From positions 72,740,854 through 72,804,853 of the forward strand of contig NC_068937.1 in the NCBI RefSeq assembly GCF_016801865.2: a stretch of 64,000 nt of DNA. Direction: 5' to 3'. Position numbers and translations under genes: made by a program. Every line of letters starts with the position of its first letter. Position 1 is the stretch's first letter. The notes under the pieces are model-generated. The model searched no databases. It saw only the letters and a program-made list of their open reading frames with translations, and was not told the origin of the DNA. Source of the stretch: Culex pipiens pallens (taxonomy: Eukaryota; Arthropoda; Insecta; Diptera; Culicidae). This document shows, in pieces, positions 20,983 through 31,468 of this stretch.

Positions 20983-22615
20983 GCGAGTACTTTTAACACT
21001 TGGATGACCTGCTTGAAGTCGTTCTTGAGACGAATACTGAGGACTTTGTGGTCCGGTTCGGCACGCAGTTCAGGCCATACTTTTGTTTGTCCGGGCTGAG
21101 TGAGATATTGCGCATGTTTAGCTCGTCGAGGATAAAGTTCATGACGCATTTGATGTCGTCCAGATATTTTCTTTGCTCTGGTTGATGACGATGACCTTCG
21201 TCAACGAGTACTTGATGTGGACGATTCTACGATCGCGCATGTCACAGCCCACTTCAACGACGGCCTGCATCCGAGAAACGGCACGCTCAATCAGCGGGTT
21301 GATGTACTTGCTATTCAACTCATCTGGAAGTGCACATTTTCCTCGTTTAGCTGGCGCAACCGCTGGACCAAAAACTCCGTCAGGTAGGGCGTAAACGGCG
21401 CCATCATTTGCATAATGGCATCAACACGTCGTACAGCGTATCCTGTGTGGTGCGAGCTCTGTTGCCGTTTTCACACCAGCTCAAACTGTCAAAATTGCAC
21501 CAGCGTTTCAAGGCTTTAAACGCTCATGGTATGGCAGATTTTCAAATCAAAATATATTTTTTCAACGTATTTTTTAAATTTTATTAGCCTCTTAATGAAT
21601 TTTTATACTTATAAATTGGAAGTTGTCAGATTTGTTGCTTTGTTGATATGTCAAGCTTCGTGTGTTTACCGGGTTCGAGTTAGCTTTGAGCTTTTCAGAT
21701 TGACAATTCCAGAGTTTTTTTTTGAAAAGGACCAATAAACTATTGTCTTTCATATGTTTATAGGACCTAATCAAAAAAAACTCTAGAATTCTAAACCAAC
21801 CAAAGAAATTATTTGAAAAAATCGTTGTTTTGTGAGTTATTTTAATTTTGTTTAGTCTTTTGTAATTTGTGAATCAAATCTGGATTTGTTTCAGATTCTT
21901 GATGGCCGTGATCTGCGTTAAATGTGGTTTCAATTTTGCGAAATTCAATCAGTTGGAAATGATGGAGGAAAAAAACAACTTTTTGAAAACATTTTAATAT
22001 GACCATAAATAAATTCATAGTTAATAAATTCAGCCCCTTTAAAACACATAAAAAAGTATGATAGAATTTACATGATATCACTACAATATCTGGCATACCA
22101 TAATTTTCTATGTACCTTGACCATAACTGACAGCTCGCACGACCTAGAGCGTATCCAACTCGTGGTAGTAATCCTCCACGCCAAACCCAACACATACCAG
22201 TCGGTCAGCTGATCGATGAACTTGGTCAACCTCGGCATGACCATGTACAGATAGTATCAGCAGCGACTCCTTGAACGACGTAATCCACACGTCCATCACG
22301 TTCGTCGAGCGCTTGCTTGCGTGACGACCCGCGTCATATCGTTATACAATCTTGTCCTCCATCTCGAACCGATCAATGTTCTGCAACAGGAAGCGAAACG
22401 CGGCAGGAACACGTCCTTCATGATGTCCTTGACGCCGTCTTCCTTGAAGCTGAAAGCGACATCATTATTAGCAACTACTTCTGGAGAAACGCTCAAGATA
22501 TCAAACTCACCGCAAATTCTCCGCGCGCACATCCGGTGAATTGATGAGGTACAGCCGCAGCGCGTCCGCCCCGTACTTGTGCACCATCACCATTCCGGTG
22601 CGTCGCGTGGCGTGC
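20983..22615 (-). pseudogene. Isoleucyl-tRNA synthetase (cytoplasmic type) fragment
   Basis: The minus strand from about 22610 encodes, with breaks, VHKYGADALRLYLINSP then VRAENL, a preserved intron (donor GTGAGT, acceptor TTTCAG, about 22436-22510), then FKEDGVKDIMKDVFLPRF, RFLLQN-like and RLTKFIDQLTDW. After an inserted element it continues at 21440 with MMAPFTPYLTEF, then AVSRMQAVVE, KYGLN and RAEPDHKVLSIRLKNDF. This is the C-terminal catalytic/anticodon-binding half of the eukaryotic cytosolic enzyme, which charges tRNA-Ile. Stops and frameshifts throughout make it a pseudogene. The retained intron argues for a genomic rather than mRNA origin. It is cut by the gap at 20982. Confidence 0.85.
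21526..22101. mobile_element. 576-bp element with inverted ends inside the pseudogene
   Basis: Begins ATGGTATGGCAGAT and ends ATCTGGCATACCAT, so the ends are inverted over about 13 bp with one mismatch. AT-rich, no ORF. It interrupts the isoleucyl-tRNA synthetase homology, although a few tens of bases on either side are also not recognisable as synthetase. No clear target duplication seen. Confidence 0.6.
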
Positions 22616-22639
22616 CGTCCTAGATCATGCTCGTTCTCA

Positions 22640-23312
22640 TCCGAGCACACCGTACGCGTAAATCGAACCACCTAGAAGACCTTGCCGGGGGTATGCGTTC
22701 CCTCGGAATCGATGTAATACAGCTGAGGACCGCGCTTGTCGTACCCGGCCAACATCATTCCCATGCTGATAAACATGCTCTTGTAGGTACACAATGTTGG
22801 ACATGATCTTGCTGGTCGCGGCCACCGAAATGCGTTCCTTGTTGCGCAACTTTTAGATTCGGCACTCCTTGGCCAGCACCCAATCTCAGTACACACAATC
22901 GGCCGCACCACCCGCCAACGTTTCCAGCAGGTATTCGTTAATCTTGACAATCTTCTTCATCGTCTGTGAACCGATAAACTGACCGCCGGTGGCACGAGAT
23001 CGACTGCCAGAATAACTTCACCCTGGAGCCGGAACCCGAGCGTCGTCGTTCCGTGATCAAAGTCCATTTTGATGCTGCTGGATTCGCCATCGGCCTGAAG
23101 TTTGGCCAGATTCTCCGCAGACTGCCGAATAGAAGAGAAAATACCCGGACAATGACTCGGATGTTAGCCAGTACGAACATAACCTCCTCCCCGCTCCGCT
23201 GCAAAAACCTACCTTATGGAACGGTGGAACCGCTAGCGACAGACTGTTTCCCAGTTGTGGGAGCCCATCGAAATGTCCCGCTGGTAGGATTGGTAGCCGC
23301 AAACGTCGGGAG
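22640..23312 (-). pseudogene. Proteasome subunit beta-5 fragment
   Basis: Minus strand, reading from 23312. An N-terminal part with SLAVPPFHK, a retained intron (about 23118-23215, donor GTAGGT, acceptor TCGGCAG), then ENLAKLQADGE and the processing site MDFDHGTTTLGF, where the first Thr after Gly is the catalytic residue of the chymotrypsin-like subunit. Then MKKIVKINEYLLETLAGG, LRNKERISVAATSKI, SMGMMLAGYDKRGP, LYYIDSEGTHTPGKVF and GSIYAYGVL. Frame changes occur at least five times and the last third of the protein is absent. The homology to insect proteasome beta-5 is strong; the gene cannot be functional. It abuts the isoleucyl-tRNA synthetase fragment in the same orientation. Confidence 0.88.
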
Positions 23313-23547
23313 AACCATTTTTCCACCGAAAAATCACAAAAAATATAAAATTTTCCTTCTGCTGAACAGCTCACACGGTTTGACGGACGATGTTTGACAG
23401 TTTGCTCTGACAGAAGTTGTCAAAAAGTTGGAGAGAGCGAGAGAGAAACAAGAGAGAAATGAGCATGGCGGCAGCTGTCACGCGAGTGGTAAACTGCATT
23501 TAAAATGTATGGGGGAAATCATTAAAAATTAATTATTTTGAATATAA
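23313..23547. other. Flank of the pseudogene pair; nothing coding
   Basis: Contains TTTGACGGACGATGTTTGACAG, similar to a phrase inside the left arm of the gene-carrying element at 38673 (TTTGACCGACGACGTTTGACAG), and an AGAG-rich run. No gene. Confidence 0.45.
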
Positions 23548-23569
23548 CTCAAAACTGAGGCTTGAAAAG
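23548..23569 (+). repeat. 22-bp direct repeat, left
   Basis: CTCAAAACTGAGGCTTGAAAAG, identical to 25937-25958. The pair encloses the minisatellite and a LINE-like 3' segment and is a good candidate for a target-site duplication. Confidence 0.75.
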
Positions 23570-25320
23570 ACAGTTGCTTTGGAGAATTTGAACGGTGTGC
23601 GTCGCGGTCAACACGCCGGATTTTCGTTGCCGTTTCCGTCTTTGTTTCCCCCCCCCGATTGTGTGTGTATTTCGACCCGGGTGATTTCGCGATGTTGACA
23701 GTTGCTTTGGAGAATTTGAACGGTGTGAGTCGCGGTCAACACGCCGGATTTTCGTTGCCGTTTCCGTCTTTGTTTCCCCCCCGATTGTGTGTGTATTTCG
23801 ACCCGGGTGATTTCGCGATGTTGACAGTTGCTTTGGAGAATTTGAACGGTGCGCGTCGCGGTCAACACGCCGGATTTTCGTTGCCGTTTCCGTCTTTGTT
23901 TCCCCCCCCCCCCCCCGATTGTGTGTGTATTTCGACCCGGGTGATTTCGCGATGTTGACAGTTGCTTTGGAGAATTTGAACGGTGTGCGTCGCGGTCAAC
24001 ACGCCGGATTTTCGTTGCCGTTTCCGTCTTTGTTTCCCCCCCCCCCCCCCCCCCGATTGTGTGTGTATTTCGACCCGGGTGATTTCGCGATGTTGACAGT
24101 TGCTTTGGAGAATTTGAACGGTGTGAGTCGCGGTCAACACGCCGGATTTTCGTTGCCGTTTCCGTCTTTGTTTCCCCCCCCCCCCGATTGTGTGTTTATT
24201 TCGACCCGGGTGATTTCGCGATGTTGACAGTTGCTTTGGAGAATTTGAACGGTGTGCGTCGCGGTCAACACGCCGGATTTTCGTTGCCGTTTCCGTCTTT
24301 GTTTCCCCCCCCCCCCCGATTGTGTGTGTATTTCGACCCGGGTGATTTCGCGATGTTGACAGTTGCTTTGGAGAATTTGAACGGTGTGAGTCGCGGTCAA
24401 CACGCCGGATTTTCGTTGCCGTTTCCGTCTTTGTTTCCCCCCCCCGATTGTGTGTGTATTTCGACCCGGGTGATTTCGCGATGTTGACAGTTGCTTTGGA
24501 GAATTTGAACGGTGTGAGTCGCGGTCAACACGCCGGATTTTCGTTGCCGTTTCCGTCTTTGTTTCCCCCCCCGATTGTGTGTGTATTTCGACCCGGGTGA
24601 TTTCGCGATGTTGACAGTTGCTTTGGAGAATTTGAACGGTGTGCGTCGCGGTCAACACGCCGGATTTTCGTTGCCGTTTCCGTCTTTGTTTCCCCCCCGA
24701 TTGTGTGTGTATTTCGACCCGGGTGATTTCGCGATGTTGACAGTTGCTTTGGAGAATTTGAACGGTGTGAGTCGCGGTCAACACGCCGGATTTTCGTTGC
24801 CGTTTCCGTCTTTGTTTCCCCCCCCCCCCCCCGATTGTGTGTTTATTTCGACCCGGGTGATTTCGCGATGTTGACAGTTGCTTTGGAGAATTTGAACGGT
24901 GTGCGTCGCGGTCAACACGCCGGATTTTCGTTGCCGTTTCCGTCTTTGTTTCCCCCCCGATTGTGTGTGTATTTCGACCCGGGTGATTTCGCGATGTTGA
25001 CAGTTGCTTTGGAGAATTTGAACGGTGCGCGTCGCGGTCAACACGCCGGATTTTCGTTGCCGTTTCCGTCTTTGTTTCCCCCCCCCCGATTGTGTGTGTA
25101 TTTCGACCCGGGTGATTTCGCGATGTTGACAGTTGCTTTGGAGAATTTGAACGGTGTGCGTCGCGGTCAACACGCCGGATTTTCGTTGCCGTTTCCGTCT
25201 TTGTTTCCCCCCCGATTGTGTGTGTATTTCGACCCGGGTGATTTCGCGATGTTGACAGTTGCTTTGGAGAATTTGAACGGTGCGCGTCGCGGTTATCACG
25301 CAGGATTTTCGTTGCCGTTT
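23570..25320 (+). repeat. Minisatellite, 14 units of 123-137 bp with variable C tract
   Basis: Fourteen copies of a unit containing TTGACAGTTGCTTTGGAG, GCGTCGCGGTCAACACGCCG, TTGCCGTTTCCGTCTTTG and TTTCGACCCGGGTGATTTCG. Units differ mainly in the length of a poly-C run after GTTT (about 7 to 19 C), which explains the variable spacing. Single-base variants (GTGCGTCGC, GTGAGTCGC, GCGCGTCGC) alternate. The last unit (from 25285) is decayed. Long apparent ORFs on both strands (up to about 410 codons on the minus strand) are a by-product of the repeat. Confidence 0.95.
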
Positions 25321-25936
25321 TCGATTGTGTGGGTTTTTCGGTCCGGGCGGTTTCGCGTTTTCGCATTTTATTTGGTTTTATCTTTCCACAGCCGGCTGTC
25401 TAAGATTGAATCATTAATGCTAAACTCAACACCAAATAACCGGGAAAAATCTCATCCGCATCCTCCGACTGTTTGCCTTGAGAATGCATAATACATCACA
25501 CTATTAAACCAAATTTATTGATTATTGGGTCGCATCATCATCCTCTATGTTGAATCCTGGCCATTACCCTTACCCACTAACAAAATCCCAAGTAGAAGTA
25601 GTTTTCCGGCACACGTGGGGGTGTGGATATCGTATAGAACCCACCCTTGGTAGCAACCTGTGCTAACTAACATTCCCGTCCCAATCCCCCGAGATCTACA
25701 AACTGACATGGCGGGCGCCGTTGGTGGCCAATGACTGTTACCTATTTGCTTCAGATCTAGTTTTAATGATCTTGATGTTTTATCTTTTCAACGCATTCAT
25801 ACATGCTGTTGATAAGGGAAACACCATTAGATCGTTCAAGCGTATGGTCGGTTGTATTGATAGGATATTACGGTCCTGTTCAGCAACGGAGAAGGACAAC
25901 CATGGGTGGTCTCTCATGCTCATGCTCATGCTCATG
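25321..25936 (+). mobile_element. LINE-like 3' region with hexamer tail
   Basis: Follows the minisatellite inside the same 22-bp direct repeats. It ends in CTCATG repeated about four times (25914-25938), the kind of short tandem tail that ends several non-LTR retrotransposon families. Upstream there is a splice-acceptor-like TATCTTTCCACAG near 25380 and GC-richer sequence around 25650-25720, but no ORF with recognisable domains. I infer an internally deleted LINE or its non-autonomous derivative. Confidence 0.5.
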
Positions 25937-25958
25937 CTCAAAACTGAGGCTTGAAAAG
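25937..25958 (+). repeat. 22-bp direct repeat, right
   Basis: Identical to 23548-23569. The first few bases overlap the CTCATG tail, so the exact start of the duplication may be shifted by up to four bases. Confidence 0.75.
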
Positions 25959-26132
25959 TAGACGTAGTGATAGGTTATTTTTTTATCTACTACCAGGAGA
26001 AATTTTACCCGCCTCCCTTGCATGGTTTCGGAGATTTTTGGAAAAAACTGATTTTCCCCATATAAATTTTAATTTCTTACCACTACTCGTACAGCGCCAT
26101 CTCTTAGAAAATTTTGCCTAGGCGGGTACCCC
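25959..26132. other. Spacer before the 1.4-kb tandem array
   Basis: AT-rich sequence with no feature recognised. The first array unit joins it at about 26133 in the middle of the unit sequence. Confidence 0.5.
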
Positions 26133-26334
26133 ATTATCTTGACATTATTATTTTTGTAACTTCAAACTTTAAAATGCTCGGGATTGTTCATCTACACGTC
26201 CTTAAAGTGCCCCATACTTAAAATAAATGAAATTTTGTTTCATTTTCGAGAAAAACGAAAATTAGTGTAAGAGGTCACGGTGGCTCTTACGGCTTTTTGA
26301 AAACTTACCCGAGAAATTGACAAATTGTCGAACA

Positions 26335-26412
26335 GTCAAAATGTCAAAATGTCAAATTGTCAAAATGTCAAAATGTCAAAATGTCAAAATGGCAAAATGT
26401 CAAAATGTCAAA
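26335..26412 (+). repeat. Octamer block (AATGTCAA)n in U1
   Basis: About ten octamers. The corresponding blocks are at 28036-28150, 29515-29585, 30926-31110, 37040-37092, 38439-38554 and 41838-42058, from about 6 to 27 copies. Block length is the main size difference between units. Confidence 0.92.
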
Positions 26413-26740
26413 AGAAGTGGGAAATGCTTCCATGCACGGACAGGTGAGAAATCACGCACAATCTACGAGAGGGAAACCCGCAAGAAATATTCGAGCTTTT
26501 TCAACCACTTTTACACCAACACATACTTTGTTTTCTTGTATTAGTGAACTCATTCATCTTATAGTTTGTTGATGTATTAGTGCGAGTAGCTTGCTTTTGC
26601 GCCTGTATGAGTGAGATGTGCCCATGCCCAAAAATGGTTCCCTTCGAGAAATAATAAGAACAAGACGCGTTTCCACACAGCATTATTTATTTCCAAATTA
26701 TGTTCTTTTCTTGTGTTGGGCATCCTTCAGGGCGGAACAT

Positions 26741-27201
26741 TCAAGAATTGAGAACTTTCGCGGCGCCATCCATGGCTCGGCAACGAGGCTCGAGCTCTCG
26801 CACTCCCGAGTTGATTGATGAACCTGAAAAGAACAGAAACAAATTTGTTTAAAAATTTGTTACTCAACACTTTTGTAGCAACCAGCAGCAACTATTCGTA
26901 CCTGTTTCGAAGAAACAAATGGTACGTTCGTTTGAACAGCCAGTGTAGCACTGAGTGCCGCACTCGTCGGTGCCAGTTTTGGTTCAATCGAACGTCATCT
27001 GTCAGTGTGCTTGGAACTCGCATGAAACTGAAAAAATATCGAGTGCGGCACTAGAGTTTCACTTCCAAGATGGCGGCGAAACTCGTGCGGAACTAGCGCG
27101 AGTTTCTTCAAAGAAACACTTTGACAGCTCTGAGTGCGGCACTCAGTGTGGAACTAGCCATCAAACGAACGTACCAAAAATGATTTCACGGCGGAGAACA
27201 T
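26741..27201 (-). pseudogene. Small spliced gene candidate, copy 1 (MITE-disrupted)
   Basis: Homologue of the two-exon candidate described at 28482-28682. Exon 2 (26741-26823) is intact with its stop. Exon 1 is split by the MITE at 26920-27176, with the ATG at 27199-27201. As it stands this copy cannot encode the 40-residue product. Confidence 0.5.
26920..27176. mobile_element. 257-bp MITE
   Basis: Starts TGGTACGTTCGTTTGA and ends TCAAACGAACGTACCA, and folds back on itself through much of its length (GAGTGCCGCACT motifs). Comparison with the empty site in the other units shows an AAA target duplication. It carries CCAAGATGGCGGCG. Superfamily not assigned: a 3-bp duplication with these ends does not fit a group I can name with confidence. 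Confidence 0.9.
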
Positions 27202-28426
27202 TGAGGGCCGGTTCCAGTTGATTCAGTCCACTAGGAGATGGCTAACTTGTAAAATCTCAGCCAAATTAGCCTTCCGCAGGGCCAGCGGGAAGAGCAGCAA
27301 GCTTTTTTTCACATTTTCACCAAATTTTCTGCGTTTATTGGCAAATTAGCTGATTATAAATGAAAAAGTAGCAGCAGAAACAGAGCGACTTGTTTGAAGC
27401 GTGAAAATTTCAAACACAATGAAACGTCAGTTCAAGCTGTCAACCGTCCAGCAAGACGAGCACCAAAGTTCTTCGAATATATAAGGTGTGTCTGATTTGT
27501 CACAATAAATGGGTAGTAAAGTTACCTAATATCGAAACAATTTGGCAATGCAGAAATGTAATTACATTTGAAAAATGCTGAAATAATTACGCAAATTTTT
27601 AACTACTCAGGAACACGAAAACAAATTACGATTTCTGTAATAACGTTTTCAAGTCAAACAGAAATTCGTCATACCTTTTGATTCCTAAATTTTTGGTCGA
27701 GTATTACTGTTCTTTCACCATTGTATTAGATGGATAAGTATTGTAATATGATGCCTAAAGTATATTGTAATGATTTTTAATAAAATGTGACAACTTTCAA
27801 AATTACCAAAAGATATCTGTGGTAGGTTTAGTAATTATCTTGACATTATTATTTTTGTAACTTCAAACTTTAAAATGCTCAAGATTGTTAATCTACACGT
27901 CCTTAAAGTGCCCCATACTTAAAATAAATGAAATTTTGTTTCATTTTCGAGAAAAACGAAAATTAGTGTAAGAGGTCACGGTGGCTCTTACGGCTTTTTG
28001 AAAACTTACCCGAGAAATTGACAAATTGTCGAACAGTCAAAATGTCAAAATGTCAAAATGTCAAACTGTCAAAATGTCAAAATGTCAAATGTCAAAATGT
28101 CAAAATGTCAAAATGTCAAAATGTCAAAATGGCAAAATGTCAAAATGTCAAAAGAAGTGGGAAATGCTTCCATGCACGGACAGGTGAGAAATCACGCACA
28201 ATCGAGAGGGAAACCCGCAAGAAATATTGGAGCTTTTTCAACCACTTTTACACCAACACATGTATACTTTGTTTTCTTGTATTAGTGAACTCATTCATCT
28301 TATAGTTTGTTGATGTATTAGTGCGAGTAGCTTGCTTTTGCACCTGTATGAGTGAGATGTGCCCATGCCCAAAAATGGTTCCCTTCGAGAAATTATAAGA
28401 ACAAGACGCGTTTCCACACAGCATTA

Positions 28427-28432
28427 TTTATT
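28427..28432 (-). promoter_or_regulatory. AATAAA of the small spliced gene candidate (U2)
   Basis: TTTATT on the plus strand, read AATAAA on the minus strand, 50 bases after the stop of the 40-codon ORF and followed by a GT-rich stretch (TGCTGTGTGG on the minus strand). Present in every unit. Confidence 0.5.
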
Positions 28433-28481
28433 TCCAAATTATTTTCTTTTCCTGTGTTGGGCATCCTTCAGGGCGGAACAT

Positions 28482-28682
28482 TCAAGAATTGAGAACTTTC
28501 GCGGCGCCATCCATGGCTCGGCAACGAGGCTCGAGCTCTCGCACTCCCGAGTTGATTGATGAACCTGAAAAAAACAGAAACAAATTTGTTTAAAAATTTG
28601 TTACTCAACACTTTTGTAGCAACCAGCAGCAACTATTCGTACCTGTTTCGAAGAAACAAAATGATTTCACGGCGGAGAACAT
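28482..28682 (-). CDS. Small two-exon gene candidate, reference copy (U2)
   Basis: Minus strand. ATG at 28682; exon 1 is 40 nt (28643-28682) ending ACAG before donor GTACGAATAG; intron 28565-28642 (78 bp) ending in a T-rich tract and TTTTTTCAG; exon 2 is 83 nt to a TGA at 28482. The spliced frame gives 40 residues: it starts MFSAVKSFCFFETG, is acidic/basic in the middle, and ends AAKVLNS. AATAAA follows at 28427. Five of seven units keep start, splice sites and stop; one copy (U5) differs by a synonymous change. I do not recognise the product. The start context is weak and conservation by recent duplication alone would look the same, so this is a candidate, not a proven gene. Confidence 0.4.
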
Positions 28683-28956
28683 TGAGGGCCGGTTCCAGTT
28701 GATTCAGTCCACTAGGAGATGGCTAACTTGTAAAATCTCAGCCAAATTAGCCTTCCGCAGGGCCAGCGGGAAGAGCAGCAAGCTTTTTTTCACATTTTCA
28801 CCAAATTTTCTGCGTTTATTGGCAAATTAACTGATTATAAATGAAAAAGTAGCAGCAGAAACAGAGCGACTTGTTTGAAGCGTGAAAATTTCAAACACAA
28901 TGAAACGTCAGTTCAAGCTGTCAACCGTCCAGCAAGACGAGCACCAAAGTTCTTCG

Positions 28957-28966
28957 AATATATAAG
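28957..28966. promoter_or_regulatory. TATA-like motif (U2)
   Basis: Plus strand TATATAAG, minus strand CTTATATATT. On the minus strand it lies about 275 bp upstream of the small gene's ATG, and a downstream start would give a 5' leader of about 240 nt. On the plus strand it is the better consensus, but no ORF follows it. Repeated in each unit. Confidence 0.35.
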
Positions 28967-29314
28967 GTGTGTCTGATTTGTCACAATAAATGGGTAGTAA
29001 AGTTACCTAATATCGAAACAATTTGGCAATGCAGAAATGTAATTACATTTGAAAAATGCTGAAATAATTACGCAAATTTTTAACTACTCAGGAACACGAA
29101 AACAAATTACGATTTCTGTAATAACGTTTTCAAGTCAAACACAAATTCGTCATACCTTTTGATTCCTAAATTTTTGGTCGAGTATTACTGTTCTTTCAGC
29201 ATTGTATTAGATGGATAAGTATTATAATATGATGCCTAAAGTATATTGTAATGATTTTTAATAAAATGTGACAACTTTCAAAATTACCAAAAGATATCTG
29301 TGGTAGGTTTAGTA

Positions 29315-30725
29315 ATTATCTTGACATTATTATTTTTGTAACTTCAAACTTTAAAATGCTCAAGATTGTTCATCTACACGTCCTTAAAGTGCCCCATACT
29401 TAAAATAAATGAAATTTTGTTTCATTTTCGAGAAAAACGAAAATTAGTGTAAGAGGTCACGGTGGCTCTTACGGCCTTTGAAAACTTACCCGAGAAATTG
29501 ACAAATTGTCGAACAGTCAAAATGTCAAAATGTCAAAATGTCAAAATGTCAAAATGTCAAATGTCAAAATGTCAAAATGTCAAAATGCACGGACAGGTGA
29601 GAAATCACGCACAATCTACGAGAGGGAAACCCGCAAGAAATATTCGAGCTTTTTCAACCACTTTTACACCAACACATGTATACTTTGTTTTCTTGTATTA
29701 GTGAACTCATTCATCTTATAGTTTGTTGATGTATTAGTGCGAGTAGCTTGCTTTTGCGCCTGTATGAGTGAGATGTGCCCATGCCCAAAAATGGTTCCCT
29801 TCGAGAAATAATAAGAACAAGACGCGTTTCCACACAGAATTATTTATTTCCAAATTATTTTCTTTTCCTGTGTTGGGCATCCTTCAGGGCGGAACATTCA
29901 AGAATTGAGAACTTTCGCGGCGCCATCCATGGCTCGGCAACGAGGCTCGAGCTCTCGCACTCCCGAGTTGATTGATGAACCTGAAAAAACAGAAACAAAT
30001 TTGTTTAAAAATTTGTTACTCAACACTTTTGTAGCAACCAGCAGCAACTATTCGTACCTGTTTCGAAGAAACAAAATGATTTCACGGCGGAGAACATTGA
30101 GGGCCGGTTCCAGTTGATTCAGTCCACTAGGAGATGGCTAACTTGTAAAATCTCAGCCAAATTAGCCTTCCGCAGGGCCAGCGGGAAGAGCAGCAAGCTT
30201 TTTTCACATTTTCACCAAATTTTCTGCGTTTATTGGCAAATTAACTGATTATAAATGAAAAAGTAGCAGCAGAAACAGAGCGACTTGTTTGAAGCGTGAA
30301 AATTTCAAACACAATGAAACGTCAGTTCAAGCTGTCAACCGTCCAGCAAGACGAGCACCAAAGTTCTTCGAATATATAAGGTGTGTCTGATTTGTCACAA
30401 TAAATGGGTAGTAAAGTTACCTAATATCGAAACAATTTGGCAATGCAGAAATGTTACATTTGAAAAATGCTGAAATAATTACGCAAATTTTTAACTACTC
30501 AGGAACACGAAAACAAATTACGATTTCTGTAATAACGTTTTCAAGTCAAACAGAAATTCGTCATACCTTTTGATTCCTAAATTTTTGGTCGAGTATTACT
30601 GTTCTTTCAGCATTGTATTAGATGGATAAGTATTGTAATATGATGCCTAAAGTATATTGTAATGATTTTTAATAAAATGTGACAACTTTCAAAATTACCA
30701 AAAGATATCTGTGGTAGGTTTAGTA
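29315..30725. repeat. 1.4-kb tandem unit U3
   Basis: Complete unit, 1,411 bp. The octamer block is short and the phrase AAAGAAGTGGGAAATGCTTC, present after the block in most units, is missing here and in U5, so U3 and U5 share a deletion and probably a recent common ancestor. Confidence 0.92.
29898..30097 (-). CDS. Small two-exon gene candidate, copy U3
   Basis: Same structure as the reference copy, with an intron of 77 bp because the A run next to the acceptor is one base shorter. Start, donor, acceptor and stop are all intact. Confidence 0.4.
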
Positions 30726-31204
30726 ATTATCTTGACATTATTATTTTTGTAACTTCAAACTTTAAAATGCTCGAGATTGTTCATCTACACGTCCTTAAAG
30801 TGCCCCATACTTAAAATAAATGAAATTTTGTTTCATTTTCGAGAAAAACGAAAATTAGTGTAAGAGGTCACGGTGGCTCTTACGGCTTTTTGAAAACTTA
30901 CCCGAGAAATTGACAAATTGTCGAACAGTCAAAATGTCAAAATGTCAAAATGTCAAAATGTCAAAATGTCAAAATGTCAAAATGTCAAAATGTCAAAATG
31001 TCAAAATGTCAAAATGTCAAAATGTCAAAATGTCAAAATGTCAAAATGTCAAAATGTCAAAATGTCAAAATGTCAAAATGTCAAAATTTCAAAATGTCAA
31101 AATGTCAAAAGAAGTGGGAAATGCTTCCATGCACGGACAGGAGAGAAATCACGCACAATCTACTAGAGGGAAACCCGCAAGAAATATTCGAGCTTTTTCA
31201 ACCA

Positions 31205-31437
31205 AAAATTTTGAAATTAAATATGTCTTTATTGAACATTCTTATAATAATTACATTTCTTTTACATGATAAGTGGTATGGCCTAATGCTCTTCATCTTT
31301 GTTGTATTTTTCGTTTTATTATTAACTGATCACATTTATTTATTTGCTTCAATTTTTTTAACATTATTGCATTGAATTGAATACATTTGGATAAAAAAGA
31401 AAAAAAAATCACTTAAACAACTAATCCTAACCTAAAA

Positions 31438-31468
<31 letters not shown>

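Larger units (their letters stand above)
26133..27833. repeat. 1.4-kb tandem unit U1
   Basis: First of seven long tandem units, counted from ATTATCTTGACATTATTA. Order in each unit: an AT-rich part, an octamer block (AATGTCAA)n, a CATGCACGGACAGGTGAG phrase, a minus-strand gene candidate, a TATATAAG motif, and an AT-rich end GATATCTGTGGTAGGTTTAGT. U1 carries a 257-bp MITE in the gene candidate. Units are about 97-99 percent alike by eye. Confidence 0.92.
27834..29314. repeat. 1.4-kb tandem unit U2
   Basis: Complete unit without insertions, 1,481 bp. I use it as the reference copy. A spacer of about 290 bp lies between TATATAAG (28959) and the next unit start, with no ORF. Confidence 0.93.

Noticed and set aside
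23570..25320. CRISPR-like alternation of repeat and spacer
   Set aside because: The whole 129-bp unit is repeated with no unique spacers, and the context is eukaryotic.
24134..25366. 410-codon minus-strand ORF (and a 218-codon plus-strand ORF) in the minisatellite
   Set aside because: Both strands are open, the frame shifts with each poly-C length, and there is no domain. It is a repeat by-product.
26618..26818. Conserved 66-codon plus-strand ORF present in most units
   Set aside because: It overlaps the spliced minus-strand candidate, has no splice or poly(A) context, and in U7 its N-terminal part is replaced by the MITE. It is probably a shadow.
30910..31375. Lys/Cys/Gln/Asn-repeat ORFs at the octamer blocks
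   Set aside because: An 8-bp repeat without stops reads through all three frames (24-nt cycle); the peptides change with block length between units.
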